This document shows positions 35,811 through 45,329 of a DNA stretch of 64,000 nt, one piece after another (the stretch's first letter is position 1; each line of letters opens with the position of its first letter). Source of the stretch: Marinicella rhabdoformis (GTDB taxonomy: Bacteria > Pseudomonadota > Gammaproteobacteria > Xanthomonadales > Marinicellaceae). Location: contig NZ_VTFS01000002.1 in assembly GCF_009671245.1 (NCBI RefSeq), positions 1-64,000 on the forward strand, given 5' to 3'. The notes beneath the pieces were generated by a model. That model had not been told where the DNA came from. It did not search any database and saw only the letters and a list, made by a program, of their open reading frames with translations. The translations under genes and the position numbers were made by a program.

Positions 35811-36078
35811 GTTTCTCATTCAGTTTTTTGATGGGATTCACGATTTCACTGTTATGTTGCTCTAACAGTTGCTGGGCTTTAATTAACTCATGAGCTATAT
35901 TCATGGCAGCCATTAATGTGACTTTGTCATTACTCATGGTGCTGTTCATGGATTTAATGCTTCGCATGGCATTGTCTAAACAGTCGGCCGCAGCAATCAA
36001 TGAAGCCCTTTCGTGATCTTCACAGGCGAACTGGTATTCTTTATTAAGTATACGTACACTGATTTTTTGTTGACTCAT
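35782..36078 (-). CDS. zapA: Cell division protein ZapA
   Basis: ZapA cross-links FtsZ filaments at the division ring. The 98-residue product has the family pattern VSVRILNKEYQFAC-like SVRILNKEYQFACEDHERASLIAAADCLDNAM at the N-terminus, then a long coiled coil (about 55-95). It shares a four-base overlap with the upstream ZapB-like gene and precedes 6S RNA, the conserved arrangement. Confidence 0.94.
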   Translation of the reverse strand: MSQQKISVRILNKEYQFACEDHERASLIAAADCLDNAMRSIKSMNSTMSNDKVTLMAAMNIAHELIKAQQLLEQHNSEIVNPIKKLNEKLEQALSQGV

Positions 36079-36278
36079 GCGCTTTGCTCTAAAGTTTTTA
36101 ATCGTGAAATCATTGACTCTAAGCGATTTTTTGCTTGGTCATTTTTTAATAATAACTGGGATTTTTCAGTATTTATGGTCAATAGTTTTTCTTTCAACAG
36201 GTTATTCTCTGTCTGGCATTTTTGAAATGCTTCAATTAATTGACTGACTGATGCTTCTAATAGTTCAATGTCTTTCAT
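36075..36278 (-). CDS. Small coiled-coil protein (TIGR02449/ZapB-like)
   Basis: The 67-residue product is almost entirely coiled coil (LLEASVSQLIEAF ... ENNLLKEKLLTINTEKSQL ...). Its size and position just upstream of zapA match the TIGR02449 family, which is ZapB-like. The ATG at 36278 is preferred over a TTG at 36308 because the protein then starts at MKDIELLE, the family-like beginning. It overlaps zapA by four bases. A role in division-ring assembly is inferred. Confidence 0.8.
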   Translation of the reverse strand: MKDIELLEASVSQLIEAFQKCQTENNLLKEKLLTINTEKSQLLLKNDQAKNRLESMISRLKTLEQSA

Positions 36279-36412
36279 GACGTCCAAAATTAACAAATAC
36301 GGGCTCAAATACTATAGGGTTTTATGAAATCAAGGTCAACAAATAGATGAGAAATAATGCCCAAGTTTTTGAAAAATATCATAAAATATGGCCATTTGTT
36401 AAGAGAGTGTAC

Positions 36413-36961
36413 ATGATACCTTATCAACCTTTTGCAGAACACCTTAAAAAGTTACAAGTTTTGGCCTCGCCAAGTGAATTACAAGCGCATGCTACAGGAA
36501 TGTTATGTGTCAATCAGTCGATGGATTACAAAATGTGGTCTAAATGGGTGATTAATGAATATTGTGTAGATGGTCAGGCTGGTGAGGGGTTGGACATGGT
36601 TTTATCTGCAGTGTTTGATCATACAAAAGACATGTTAAATAAAGAGGACTATTCGTATTCTTTGCTTTTACCCGAGGATGAGCCCAGTATATCAGCCCGT
36701 TTAGGGGTTTTGTCTGAGTGGGTAACGACTTTTTTGTCGGCTTTGGGTTTGGCAGGTTATTCAGGAAAAGAGCATGTTTCGAAAGAAGTAGTGGAATTTG
36801 TTGAAGATTTGGATAAAATTGCGCGGGTTGAACAGACAGCAGAAGATACCGAGGGTGAAGAATTAGACCTCATGGAGATAGTTGAATATGTCCGAACCGG
36901 TGTGATGATGTTAAGCGCGGAGTTGAATCAATTGAAACCCGCCAATAACACCATAAATTAA
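36413..36961 (+). CDS. UPF0149 (YgfB/YecA-like) family protein
   Basis: The product is a helical protein of the UPF0149 group; the E. coli member YgfB is encoded at the same place, divergent from zapA. Typical features are ELQAHATGMLCVN near the N-terminus, LPEDEPSISARLGVLSEWVTTFLSALGLAG in the middle and an acidic C-terminal helix (EGEELDLMEIVEYVRTGVMML). The start at 36413 has AAGAGAG five bases upstream and gives the family length of 182 residues. An upstream ATG at 36347 lacks a ribosome site. The family's biochemical function is unclear; other members act as regulators. Confidence 0.85.
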   Translation: MIPYQPFAEHLKKLQVLASPSELQAHATGMLCVNQSMDYKMWSKWVINEYCVDGQAGEGLDMVLSAVFDHTKDMLNKEDYSYSLLLPEDEPSISARLGVLSEWVTTFLSALGLAGYSGKEHVSKEVVEFVEDLDKIARVEQTAEDTEGEELDLMEIVEYVRTGVMMLSAELNQLKPANNTIN

Positions 36962-37171
36962 GACTGTAGATACTGTTTCAATTGGATGTTCAGATTTGTT
37001 GTAAAGAAGACCTCAGGAAAAAGCTTTGGCAACCAGTCTCAGGACGAAAATAATTATCAAATCGCTTGCATCTGAAGACGGAATTAAGTACCATTCCCGC
37101 TCTTTGTAAATGGCGGTGCTTCAAAACATGATTTTTGGGGCCAAAACCACGGGTAAAAACAACAGAATAAT
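36962..37171 (+). other. Leader region of the rplM-rpsI operon
   Basis: The 210 bases before rplM contain no gene. In E. coli the L13-S9 operon is autoregulated through its leader, and a structured 5' UTR is expected here. No motif could be assigned with confidence. Confidence 0.3.
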
Positions 37172-37600
37172 ATGAAAACATTTAGCGCAAAAGCAGAAGA
37201 AATCAACCGCGAATGGTTTTTGATTGACGCAGAAGGAAAAACATTGGGTCGCATGGCATCTGAGATTGCCTTGAGATTGCGTGGCAAACATAAACCTGAA
37301 TTCACACCTCATGTAGACACAGGTGATTACATTGTTGTCGTGAATGCGGAAAAATTGCATGTCACTGGTAACAAATTAAATGACAAAATGTACCATCACC
37401 ACACAGGTTATGTAGGTAACTTAAAATCTATCGCATTGAAAGATTTGTTAGCCAAACACCCTGAAAGAGTGATTGAGAAAGCAGTCAAAGGCATGTTGCC
37501 AAAAAATAGCTTGGGTCGCCAAATGTACCGCAAGTTGAAAGTTTATTCAGGTTCTGAGCATCCACATGCTGCACAAGAACCTAAAGTATTAGATATTTAA
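37172..37600 (+). CDS. rplM: 50S ribosomal protein L13
   Basis: L13 is an early-assembly protein of the large subunit. The 142-residue product is the E. coli length. It contains [19 protein letters not shown]-like [44 protein letters not shown] and the C-terminal [12 protein letters not shown]. It is followed nine bases later by rpsI, the universal pairing. Confidence 0.98.
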   Translation: MKTFSAKAEEINREWFLIDAEGKTLGRMASEIALRLRGKHKPEFTPHVDTGDYIVVVNAEKLHVTGNKLNDKMYHHHTGYVGNLKSIALKDLLAKHPERVIEKAVKGMLPKNSLGRQMYRKLKVYSGSEHPHAAQEPKVLDI

Positions 37601-37609
37601 AGGTTTATT

Positions 37610-38002
37610 ATGGCTAATCAACAGTATTACGGAACAGGCAGAAGAAAATCTTCATCAGCTCGTGTTTTCATCACTCCAGGCAGTGGTAAGATTGTCATTA
37701 ATGACAAAGACATCAGCGAATATTTCAGCAGAGAAACTGCGCGCATGGTTGCAAGACAGCCTTTAGAAGTGCTTGGTATGGCTGATCAATTTGATATTAA
37801 ATGTACAGTTGTCGGTGGTGGAACTACTGGCCAAGCTGGCGCCATCAGATTAGGTCTTTCTCGTGCATTATTGGAGACTGATGAAACATTACGTCCTCAA
37901 TTGAAAGAATACTCATTCTTGACACGTGATGCGAGAAAAGTGGAAAGAAAGAAAGTCGGTTTGCGAAAAGCCCGTCGTTCTGTACAGTTCTCGAAACGTT
38001 AA
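37610..38002 (+). CDS. rpsI: 30S ribosomal protein S9
   Basis: S9 is part of the small-subunit head; its C-terminal tail reaches the P-site tRNA. The 130-residue product has [15 protein letters not shown] at the start, [19 protein letters not shown] in the middle and the conserved basic tail ending VQFSKR. It is the second gene of the operon and is followed by a strong terminator. Confidence 0.98.
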   Translation: MANQQYYGTGRRKSSSARVFITPGSGKIVINDKDISEYFSRETARMVARQPLEVLGMADQFDIKCTVVGGGTTGQAGAIRLGLSRALLETDETLRPQLKEYSFLTRDARKVERKKVGLRKARRSVQFSKR

Positions 38003-38022
38003 TTCGTCGAGTACATGTATTC

Positions 38023-38050
38023 AAAAGGCCGGTATTTACCGGCCTTTTTT
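38023..38050 (+). terminator. Terminator of rplM-rpsI
   Basis: AAAGGCCGGTA and TACCGGCCTTT form an 11-base stem with a two-base loop and a T run, 21 bases after rpsI. Confidence 0.92.
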
Positions 38051-38075
38051 GTATTTAAAATTTGAGGTAATGAGT

Positions 38076-38807
38076 ATGACTAATAATAAATTAATTTGGA
38101 TAGCAGGCGCGTTGTTGATTAATGGGTCTGTGCATGCAGCAGATAATGACGCAGAAGGAAAAGGTACTGTTTGGTCTGGTAAAGGGCAGCTTGGCTTTTC
38201 AATGGCTTCAGGGAATTCAGATTCAGACAATTTGAACGGCTCTGTTGAATTAAAAATTGAAAGTGAAAAGTGGGTGAATCAATCGAAATTAGAAGCCCAG
38301 TATGCTTCATCTGATGGTGAAACGACAACTGATCGCTTTGTCTTCAGTGGTAAGACAGGTTATAAGTGGAGAGATGCTGATCATTTCTTCTATGCTTCTC
38401 GTTATGAAAATGATGATTTTTCTGGCTACGATTACACCATGTCAGCTTCTGTTGGCTGGGGACATAAGTTTTTTGAGTCTGATAAAAGTAAATTATTAAC
38501 TGAGTTGGCTTTGGGTTATAAGGTGCAAGCGGTTGATGCTGATCGCTCAGAGGTCAGTGGGGCAATCTTGGTGGGTAAGATGGATTACATGCGTCAATTA
38601 ACTGAAACAACCAAATTTGAAGATGTGCTGTTGATTGAGTCGGGCTCTGATAACACTTACATTCAAAATGACATGGGCGTGGCCTTGAAAGTTAATGAAG
38701 CCTTTGCGGTCAAATTAAACTACCAGTACAGGCACAACACAGATGTTCCTGCAGGTAAAGAAAAGACAGATGAGTTGATTTCAGCGAATTTGGTTTATGA
38801 CTTTTGA
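38076..38807 (+). CDS. DUF481-family outer-membrane protein
   Basis: The product has a signal peptide (about 1-20, ending VHA-AD) followed by a DUF481 domain, an outer-membrane barrel family. Examples are GQLGFSMASGNSDSDNLNGSVEL, SGKTGYKW, YASRYENDDFSGYDYTMSASVGWGHKFF and the C-terminal DELISANLVYDF, which ends in phenylalanine as barrels do. Two in-frame ATGs lie two codons apart; GAGG at 38064-38067 is eight bases from the one at 38076 and only two from 38070. The longer reading frame that runs back into rpsI is not real. It has its own terminator. Confidence 0.87.
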   Translation: MTNNKLIWIAGALLINGSVHAADNDAEGKGTVWSGKGQLGFSMASGNSDSDNLNGSVELKIESEKWVNQSKLEAQYASSDGETTTDRFVFSGKTGYKWRDADHFFYASRYENDDFSGYDYTMSASVGWGHKFFESDKSKLLTELALGYKVQAVDADRSEVSGAILVGKMDYMRQLTETTKFEDVLLIESGSDNTYIQNDMGVALKVNEAFAVKLNYQYRHNTDVPAGKEKTDELISANLVYDF

Positions 38808-38824
38808 AAATTAAAGTTTAAAAC

Positions 38825-38851
38825 AAGCCCGCATAAAAGCGGGCTTTTTTT
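38825..38851. terminator. Terminator between the DUF481 gene and tyrS
   Basis: AAGCCCGC and GCGGGCTT pair around a six-base loop, followed by seven T residues on the plus strand and TTGTTTT on the minus strand. It serves the DUF481 gene and probably also convergent tyrS. Confidence 0.88.
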
Positions 38852-38862
38852 GTCCTGGAAAA

Positions 38863-40059
38863 TTATGACAGTGTGATTTTAGCAAATTTTCTTTTGCCTA
38901 CTTGGAATACACCTTCAGTACCAGCAGGAAAAGATTGTTTGGGGTCGGTTAATTTTTCACCGTTCAATTTAACAGCACCTTGTTTGGTCATGCGCATGGC
39001 ATCAGAAGTACTTGAACATAACCCTGAGTTTTTAAGTATGTGTGCCAAACCCATTTCTCCACCTTCTGTGGTTAATGTGATTTCGTCAATGTCATCGGGT
39101 AAAGCACCTTTTTGAAACTGTGCTTTGAAACCTGCCAGTGCTTGTTCTGCAGCTTCTTTGCTGTGGAACCGTTCAATGATTTCTAAAGCCAATTCAAATT
39201 TGGCATCTCGTGGGTTCTTTCCAGCTTCAACCTCAGCTTTGAGTTGGGCTAAATGTTCATTAGATTTAAAGCTTAACAAGTCAAAGTAACGCCACATCAA
39301 GTCATCAGAAATGGACATGATTTTGCCAAACATTTCTTGTGGCGCTTCATCAATACCAATATAGTTACCCAGTGATTTAGACATTTTCTGTATGCCATCT
39401 AAGCCTTCTAATAAAGGCATAGTGATAACAATTTGAGGGTCCTGTCCTGCTTGGTTTTGCAAATGCCTGCCCATCAATAAATTGAACTTTTGATCTGTGC
39501 CACCGAGCTCCACATCAGCCTCAAGTGCCACAGAATCATAGCCTTGAACTAACGGGTACATGAATTCGTGGATGGCAATCGGTTGACCCGATTTGTAGCG
39601 TTTATCGAAGTCATCACGTTCTAGCATGCGTGCAACAGTGTATTGAGACGTTAATTGAATCATGTCTGCAGCGGTCATTTTGCCAAACCAATTTGAATTG
39701 AATTCAATGATGGTTTTGTCTTTATCTAAGACTTTGTAAATTTGTTCTTGATATGTTTCGGCATTTTCTAAAACTTGTTCGCGGGTCAAAGGCTTTCTGG
39801 TGACATTTTTCCCTGTAGGGTCTCCAATCATTCCAGTAAAGTCTCCAATCAAAAATATCACATCATGTCCTAAGTCTTGGAATTGACGCATTTTATTTAT
39901 GAGAACCGTATGACCAATATGCAAATCGGGTGCTGTTGGATCAAAGCCTGCTTTGATTCTGAGCTTTTTGCCGGTCTTGAGTTTCTTTTCCAGTTCTTCT
40001 AGTTTGATGACTTCATCTGCGCCACGGCAAATCAAATCCAGTGCATCTTGTACTGACAT
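38863..40059 (-). CDS. tyrS: Tyrosyl-tRNA synthetase
   Basis: TyrRS charges tRNA-Tyr. The 398-residue class I enzyme carries the HIGH-type motif [13 protein letters not shown] at about 45-57 and the KMSKS motif ([10 protein letters not shown]) at about 222-231. A C-terminal S4-like RNA-binding domain starts near 335 ([20 protein letters not shown]). The sequence around [14 protein letters not shown] is typical of the form found in Pseudomonas and relatives rather than the E. coli tyrS form. It is divergent from the M23 peptidase gene. Confidence 0.96.
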   Translation of the reverse strand: MSVQDALDLICRGADEVIKLEELEKKLKTGKKLRIKAGFDPTAPDLHIGHTVLINKMRQFQDLGHDVIFLIGDFTGMIGDPTGKNVTRKPLTREQVLENAETYQEQIYKVLDKDKTIIEFNSNWFGKMTAADMIQLTSQYTVARMLERDDFDKRYKSGQPIAIHEFMYPLVQGYDSVALEADVELGGTDQKFNLLMGRHLQNQAGQDPQIVITMPLLEGLDGIQKMSKSLGNYIGIDEAPQEMFGKIMSISDDLMWRYFDLLSFKSNEHLAQLKAEVEAGKNPRDAKFELALEIIERFHSKEAAEQALAGFKAQFQKGALPDDIDEITLTTEGGEMGLAHILKNSGLCSSTSDAMRMTKQGAVKLNGEKLTDPKQSFPAGTEGVFQVGKRKFAKITLS

Positions 40060-40125
40060 GTTGTTAAAATCGTTAAAAAGGGGTTAATTCTACTCAAATT
40101 AGCATGAATTTAGAACCACAATTGA

Positions 40126-40153
40126 TTCACAGAGGCAAAAAATCATCTATAAT
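40126..40153 (+). promoter_or_regulatory. Promoter of the M23 peptidase-anmK operon
   Basis: TTCACA (40126-40131) and TATAAT (40148-40153) are 16 bases apart, giving a predicted transcript start near 40160. Confidence 0.6.
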
Positions 40154-40233
40154 TCGTTTCAGTTAATTGTTGAGAAAGAACCATTAAAACGCATGCCATC
40201 CGTAAAAGTGCTTCAAAAAGCCAATCTTTCACG

Positions 40234-41562
40234 TTGTCTGCTGTTCCTGCAAAGAAAATAGCAGGCCAGGCTTTTTCGTTGATAAAAAAAATCACAAATA
40301 AAAAAGCTGTGGTGGTAGCCGCTGCCATATTTTCATTTGTTGCCATCAATGACATGTTAACTGTCGAAGCAGAAGCAAAAGTGCCAAAGGCTGATGTTTC
40401 AGCGCAAATTGAATTGCCTTCTATGCCTTTATTGAGTTTTTCTGAAGCTGGACTGATTGGTCAAGAGCAATTTGAAACACTGAATCATAAAGTTAAAAAA
40501 GGCCAAACCATGTCTGGTATCTTTACTGACTTAGGGTTGTCTCAAGCGTTGTTGTTAAAAATCATTAAACACAATGAAGACGGTAAAAGGTTGACTAAGG
40601 TTATGCCTGGCACGGTTCTTAATTTTAAGATTGATGCACAAAAACAACTCAAATCTTTACAGTTTGACCCATCCGATAAAGAAACATTGTCGATTGTTGT
40701 TAATGAAGGTGAAGTTTCCACAGAATTAGTTGCCCATGAATTACAAACCCAGTTGGTTACTGCCAAGGGCAGCATCACGCACTCTCTGTTTGGCGCAGGG
40801 AAACAAGCTGGATTAACTGACAAGATGGTCATGCAATTGGCCCATATTTTCAGTTGGGATATTGATTTTGTTTTGGAAATCCGTCAGGGTGACAGTTTCA
40901 GTTTGATTTACGAAAAAGTTTATAAAAACGGCGAATACATCACCGATGGCAAGATCTTAGCCGCAAGCTTTACTAATCAAGGTAAAGCGTATGAGGCGGT
41001 ATATTTTGAATCGGAAGAAGGTGATGGTGCTTATTATGCGCCGAATGGTCGCAGCATGAAAAAGGCTTTTTTACGTGCGCCGTTAAATTTTTCTTACATC
41101 AGTTCAAACTTCAATCCCAGACGCAAGCACCCGATTACCAAGCGAATCAAGGCCCATCGAGGTATCGACTATCGAGCGCCTAAAGGCACGCCCGTTTTTG
41201 CTGCAGGTAACGGTAAAGTGATTCAATCTTCATATAATAAATTCAACGGTAATTATGTGTTTGTTCAACATCCGAATGGGATTGTGACTAAATACTTGCA
41301 CTTCAGTAAGCGTGCAGTTAAGAAAGGTGCGCGTGTCAAGCAAGGTCAAACCATTGGGTATGTGGGATCGACAGGTATGTCAACAGCATCACACCTGCAT
41401 TATGAGTTTGTTTATAACGGGGTACACAGAAACCCACGAACAGTTTCACTTCCAAAAGCAGAGCCTTTAGCCAAGAACAAAATGCCAGCGTTTGAACGCA
41501 TGGCTTCACCGCTGTTGGCGGAATTGTCTGGCTTGAATCAACGATTGGTGGTTGCCAATTGA
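40234..41562 (+). CDS. mepM: M23-family peptidoglycan endopeptidase (MepM-like)
   Basis: This is a zinc endopeptidase that cuts cross-links in peptidoglycan. It has a membrane anchor near the N-terminus (about 25-43), a LysM-like segment (KVKKGQTMSGIFTDLGLS, about 88-105), an OapA/MepM-type middle domain and a C-terminal M23 domain. That domain carries HRGIDY (about 308-313, zinc ligands) and SHLHYE (about 386-391). No in-frame ATG exists: the listed start is TTG 40234, which has no ribosome site. An ATT at 40183, 23 bases after the predicted transcript start, is a rival. Overlap with anmK and location beside tyrS match other gammaproteobacteria. Confidence 0.9.
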   Translation: MSAVPAKKIAGQAFSLIKKITNKKAVVVAAAIFSFVAINDMLTVEAEAKVPKADVSAQIELPSMPLLSFSEAGLIGQEQFETLNHKVKKGQTMSGIFTDLGLSQALLLKIIKHNEDGKRLTKVMPGTVLNFKIDAQKQLKSLQFDPSDKETLSIVVNEGEVSTELVAHELQTQLVTAKGSITHSLFGAGKQAGLTDKMVMQLAHIFSWDIDFVLEIRQGDSFSLIYEKVYKNGEYITDGKILAASFTNQGKAYEAVYFESEEGDGAYYAPNGRSMKKAFLRAPLNFSYISSNFNPRRKHPITKRIKAHRGIDYRAPKGTPVFAAGNGKVIQSSYNKFNGNYVFVQHPNGIVTKYLHFSKRAVKKGARVKQGQTIGYVGSTGMSTASHLHYEFVYNGVHRNPRTVSLPKAEPLAKNKMPAFERMASPLLAELSGLNQRLVVAN

Positions 41563-42665
41563 TCTACCTGGGACTGATGTCAGGAACATCATGTGACGGC
41601 ATTGATGCAGCTCTGGTTAACATTGACGACTCAGGTATTGAATGTTTGGCGACTTACCATGAAGTCTATCCGAACAAGTTAAAAACAATTTTGTTGTCAG
41701 TCATTGCTGGCAAGGCTGCATCAGCACGTCTGTTTTCGAACTTAGATTGTCAGTTGGCGACCTGCTATGCACAAGTTGTCAAATCCATCCTGAGTCAAGC
41801 CAATGTCAGGCCTGAACAAGTACAAGCCATAGGGTTACATGGTCAAACCATTGATCATAATCCTCCAGTCAATACTTGGCAGTTAGGGTCGGCGGCTCAT
41901 GTGGCTGCACTGACAGGCATTGATGTGATTGCAGATTTTCGCAGTTTAGATGTTGCTTACGGTGGACAGGGCGCACCTTTGGCGCCAGCATTGCATAAAG
42001 AAGTTTTCTATCAAGGAAAGCCTTTGGCGGTGCTTAATTTAGGTGGTATAGCCAACCTGTCTTACATAACTGAGCAAAGGGTGATTGGGTTTGATACGGG
42101 GCCTGCCAACTGTTTGATGGACTTGTGGGCCAATAAACACCTGCAAATTGATTACGACCAATCTGGCCTGTGGGCAGCAAAAGGTGTTGTTTGTGATGAT
42201 TTGCTACAAGCTTTATTAAGTGAACCCTATTTTTCCAATAGACCACCTAAAAGCACAGGTCGAGAACTGTTTCATTTAAAGTGGTTGGAAAAGCATTTGG
42301 CCGATTTAGAAACCTTATCGCCACAAGACATTCAGGCCACACTGTTGGCCTTGACAGTGATGACCATCTCCAATGATGTTGATACATATGCAGCGGATGC
42401 ATCCCAATTGATTGTTTGTGGAGGCGGAGTCCATAACACCACGTTGATGTCTCAATTAGAAAAGCAGCTCCATATGCCTGTTATAAGCAGCCAAAGCGTA
42501 GGCGTGAACCCAGATCATGTGGAGTCAGTGTTGATGGCTTGGCTGGCTTCAAAATACCAAGATCCTTTGGATTTGATACAAATTACTGGAAGCAAGGTTG
42601 CTCACAGGTTTGGGGTGTTATACAAAGGTAAGGTTGAGACTAAGTCAAAGGAAGCGGACAGTTAA
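41559..42665 (+). CDS. anmK: Anhydro-N-acetylmuramic acid kinase
   Basis: AnmK phosphorylates and opens 1,6-anhydro-MurNAc released by lytic transglycosylases, recycling cell-wall sugar. The 368-residue product has the family start YLGLMSGTSCDGIDAALV, the middle HGQTIDH and FGGQGAPL-like YGGQGAPLAPALH, and GFDTGPANCLMD. The start is a TTG overlapping the stop of the peptidase gene (TTGA), so translation is coupled. The pair forms a wall-turnover and salvage unit. Confidence 0.95.
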   Translation: MIYLGLMSGTSCDGIDAALVNIDDSGIECLATYHEVYPNKLKTILLSVIAGKAASARLFSNLDCQLATCYAQVVKSILSQANVRPEQVQAIGLHGQTIDHNPPVNTWQLGSAAHVAALTGIDVIADFRSLDVAYGGQGAPLAPALHKEVFYQGKPLAVLNLGGIANLSYITEQRVIGFDTGPANCLMDLWANKHLQIDYDQSGLWAAKGVVCDDLLQALLSEPYFSNRPPKSTGRELFHLKWLEKHLADLETLSPQDIQATLLALTVMTISNDVDTYAADASQLIVCGGGVHNTTLMSQLEKQLHMPVISSQSVGVNPDHVESVLMAWLASKYQDPLDLIQITGSKVAHRFGVLYKGKVETKSKEADS

Positions 42666-43366
42666 TTAATTTCGATCACCAAAACAGTGATGTTGTCGGA
42701 GCCGCCATTTTCTAAGGCTTTAATCAATAACTGATCTGCTAATTCTTTTGGGTGTGCATTTTGAGACATGATGGCTTCAATTGCCATGTCATCAACTTCT
42801 TCGGTTAAACCATCGCTGCACAGCAAGAACTTGTCACCTTTTTCAAATGAGGCGTTTTTAGATGCAACTTTAATTTCGCTGTTATCAGTTACCCCTAAAG
42901 CTTGTGTCACAACATTCCTGTGAGGATGGGACCTGGCTTGTTCGGTGGAGATTAATTTTTGGTCTACCAATTCTTGAACATAAGAATGGTCAGAGCTGAT
43001 GGCTGTTAAAGATTTGTTTTGATAGATATAGGCCCTGGAATCGCCAACCCAAGCACAATGGTAATCATTTTGGTCCAGTTTGACGATAATGACTGTGGTT
43101 CCCATTGGCAAATCGCCTGGCTTTTCTGAAGAACTGTTGATGATTTCTTGGTTGGCAGTGAGGATGGCTGTTTCTAAATCCATGCCTTGTTCTATGGCAG
43201 AAAGGATGTTGTCTCTGGCCAAGGCGCTCGCAATTTCACCATGGTCATGCCCGCCCATGCCGTCAGCAACCAAATAGACATGCTTAGGATTATTTACACC
43301 ATAGGTATCTTCGTTATGATCACGTTTGATGCCAGAGTGCGTGGTATGTCCAATTGTTATATTCAT
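42662..43366 (-). CDS. PP2C-family serine/threonine phosphatase
   Basis: The 234-residue protein has the PP2C metal motifs in order: RDHNEDTYGV (about 14-23), VADGMGGHDHGEIAS (about 33-47), WVGDSRAYIY (about 105-114) and GGSDNITVLV at the end, with the metal-binding aspartates intact. Related proteins (Stp, PrpC, PppA) reverse Ser/Thr kinases. No kinase or type VI secretion gene lies near, so the partner is unknown. Its stop overlaps the anmK 3' end by four bases, convergent. Confidence 0.93.
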   Translation of the reverse strand: MNITIGHTTHSGIKRDHNEDTYGVNNPKHVYLVADGMGGHDHGEIASALARDNILSAIEQGMDLETAILTANQEIINSSSEKPGDLPMGTTVIIVKLDQNDYHCAWVGDSRAYIYQNKSLTAISSDHSYVQELVDQKLISTEQARSHPHRNVVTQALGVTDNSEIKVASKNASFEKGDKFLLCSDGLTEEVDDMAIEAIMSQNAHPKELADQLLIKALENGGSDNITVLVIEIN

Positions 43367-43452
43367 TCAATAAGAAGTGTTTTCCCCTTTGTTTTCATAA
43401 TATACCACAAGCCATAACGGTTGTGGCGCAGGAATCGTTTCTGTGAAGTTTG

Positions 43453-44847
43453 TCACGGATTATCGGCTATTTGACTCCAGGAACCTTTTTGTTCTTTCCA
43501 TTTAAGTAGTTGCTTATAAGTCATGATGTTTTCTACATATAAAACCGCCGTTTTTCCATCAGCCATACCGTGTTTTAAATGCTGTGCAACAATCGGGTTG
43601 TTGAGCTCAGGCAAGAAAAGTGACACATCTTGCCATAAATCTGGATTTTTTCCGTTGCGCTGCGTTAATATCCGTGCATCTTCTAAATGACCATAGCCTA
43701 CATTGTAAGCGGCCAGAGCAAAAAGTGTTCGGTCTGGTTCTTCAATTCGTTCAGGTATTTTGTCTGACATTTTTTGAAAATAAGCAGCTCCACCTCTTAA
43801 GCTTTGTAGTACATCAGTGCGGTCAGTTATACCTACATCTTTAGCAGCCCTGCGGGTTAACATCATCAAGCCTTTTACGCCAGTTGGAGAGACGGCCTTT
43901 GGGTTCCAATGAGATTCTTGGTAACTGATGGCGCCTAACAGTAAATAATCAAAATCAAGTGCTTTTGAAACTTGCTTTACCTGGGTCACGATTTTTGGCC
44001 AACGGCTGTATAAATAATCTAAAAAAGTGACGGTATTTGCCGTGTTAATTTCAGGAATATAGACACTTAATTGATTTTTTAATTTTTGAACTTCACCTGT
44101 ATCAACGCTGGTTTTGATGAAAGGGTTTAAGTGATTCAGCACTGATTGGCTATTGGGTCTGAGCATCCAAGCAATGTCTATTGATGGGGTTAATTGGATT
44201 GGGGTGTAAAGTCCGGGTATGAACTGTTGATAGATTGAAACAATAGAAGAATCTGCCAAAGTAAAATCTATTTCTTTTAAACTCACCATTTTGATCAACT
44301 CAAAGAGCGATGAGTGCTTGTCTATACTTAATTTTTCTAAATTAAACTCAGGGTGATCATCGAGAAATTCTTGGTTGCTGCTGAATGAAGTTACCCGCCC
44401 ATCGGCTTGGTTTAATTCTGACATTTGCTTGATGTCTTTATACCTGTAGTGAGTAACCAGATTAACATGTGACTCATCAATTGGAGCGGAAAATAAGTAG
44501 CTTTTCATGCGAGAATTGGTCACGCTGAGGTGACCGCCGGCGATGTCAATTTTTTGTTGATTCAGTGCTTGAAACATCGCCTGGTTGTTTCTGAATGTTC
44601 TGACTTTTAGGGTTAAGCCGTGCTGCTTACAAAAGCGTTTTAACAGCTGGTATTCAACACCAATTTTTTCTTCGCCGTTATTGAAATAGGACAGTAATGA
44701 CGTGCGAGTGCCATAATTAATGTACCCCCTTTCTTTGATTTTTTGCCAACTGTTTCGGCTTTGCCAAGGGCTGGTGAAAATCAATACCAGGGCAACAGTC
44801 AAAAGCAGAAACCATTGCTTTTTTGCGTAGAAATAATGAGGCTTCAA
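43453..44847 (-). CDS. mltF: Membrane-bound lytic murein transglycosylase F
   Basis: MltF cleaves peptidoglycan between MurNAc and GlcNAc to form anhydro ends. The 464-residue protein has an N-terminal membrane helix or signal (about 10-28), an amino-acid-binding-like (SBP3) domain (about 40-270) with RTSLLSYFNNGEEKIGVEYQLL-type start, and a C-terminal SLT domain. The catalytic glutamate is in LLGAISYQESHW (about 306-317), followed by SPTGVKGLMMLT and NVGYGHLEDAR. The usual lipobox is not seen, so anchoring is by the helix. Its products are the substrate of AnmK encoded nearby. Confidence 0.93.
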   Translation of the reverse strand: MKPHYFYAKKQWFLLLTVALVLIFTSPWQSRNSWQKIKERGYINYGTRTSLLSYFNNGEEKIGVEYQLLKRFCKQHGLTLKVRTFRNNQAMFQALNQQKIDIAGGHLSVTNSRMKSYLFSAPIDESHVNLVTHYRYKDIKQMSELNQADGRVTSFSSNQEFLDDHPEFNLEKLSIDKHSSLFELIKMVSLKEIDFTLADSSIVSIYQQFIPGLYTPIQLTPSIDIAWMLRPNSQSVLNHLNPFIKTSVDTGEVQKLKNQLSVYIPEINTANTVTFLDYLYSRWPKIVTQVKQVSKALDFDYLLLGAISYQESHWNPKAVSPTGVKGLMMLTRRAAKDVGITDRTDVLQSLRGGAAYFQKMSDKIPERIEEPDRTLFALAAYNVGYGHLEDARILTQRNGKNPDLWQDVSLFLPELNNPIVAQHLKHGMADGKTAVLYVENIMTYKQLLKWKEQKGSWSQIADNP

Positions 44848-44921
44848 ATCACACCAGTTACAAAATTCATTATGTTTGATTATAATGCATGCGCTGAATA
44901 ATGTCGAAAAATGTTTAATTT

Positions 44922-45326
44922 ATGAAAGTTACAGGTTTTTTAGTTCGTTGGTTTTTTGCCCTTTTGCTTGTGTTTATCACCTACAATCCTACAGGTTATT
45001 CTTTGGCCCATTGGGTTTGGCCTTTCGGTGGAGAGCAATTACCTCTAAAAATATTGGCTTCATTATTGATCTTGGGTGGTTATGTGATTTATTTAACGGC
45101 TACTTTCAGGTCTTTAGGGTGGATTGGAATCATATTGGTGTTTGCTTTTTGTGGCACACTGGTCTGGCTCTTTGTTGATCAAGGTTGGATGGATATCAGT
45201 AACCCAGGTATTTTGTCATGGGTGATGATACTGGTTTTAGGGACTGTGATGGGTCTGGGTATTTCGTGGTCACACATCAAGAAAAAATTGACCGGACAGT
45301 TTGATACAGATGATGTAGGAGAATAA
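44922..45326 (+). CDS. DUF6524-type small membrane protein
   Basis: The 134-residue product has four predicted membrane helices (about 8-25, 41-60, 66-86 and 96-115). The pattern FLVRWFFALLLVFITYNPTGYS with a Trp-Pro-rich loop matches the DUF6524 family as remembered. The function is unknown. It lies three bases before a DUF6165 gene, so the two are probably co-transcribed. Confidence 0.75.
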   Translation: MKVTGFLVRWFFALLLVFITYNPTGYSLAHWVWPFGGEQLPLKILASLLILGGYVIYLTATFRSLGWIGIILVFAFCGTLVWLFVDQGWMDISNPGILSWVMILVLGTVMGLGISWSHIKKKLTGQFDTDDVGE

Positions 45327-45329
45327 AGG

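Noticed and set aside
37926-38075. Long frame extending the DUF481 gene back into rpsI
   Set aside because: It runs across the rpsI terminator and precedes the signal peptide; the start with a ribosome site is at 38076.
40193-40261. 22-codon ATG frame upstream of the M23 peptidase
   Set aside because: It is in a different frame, has no strong ribosome site, and overlaps the likely coding start of the peptidase; a leader peptide role is only speculative.
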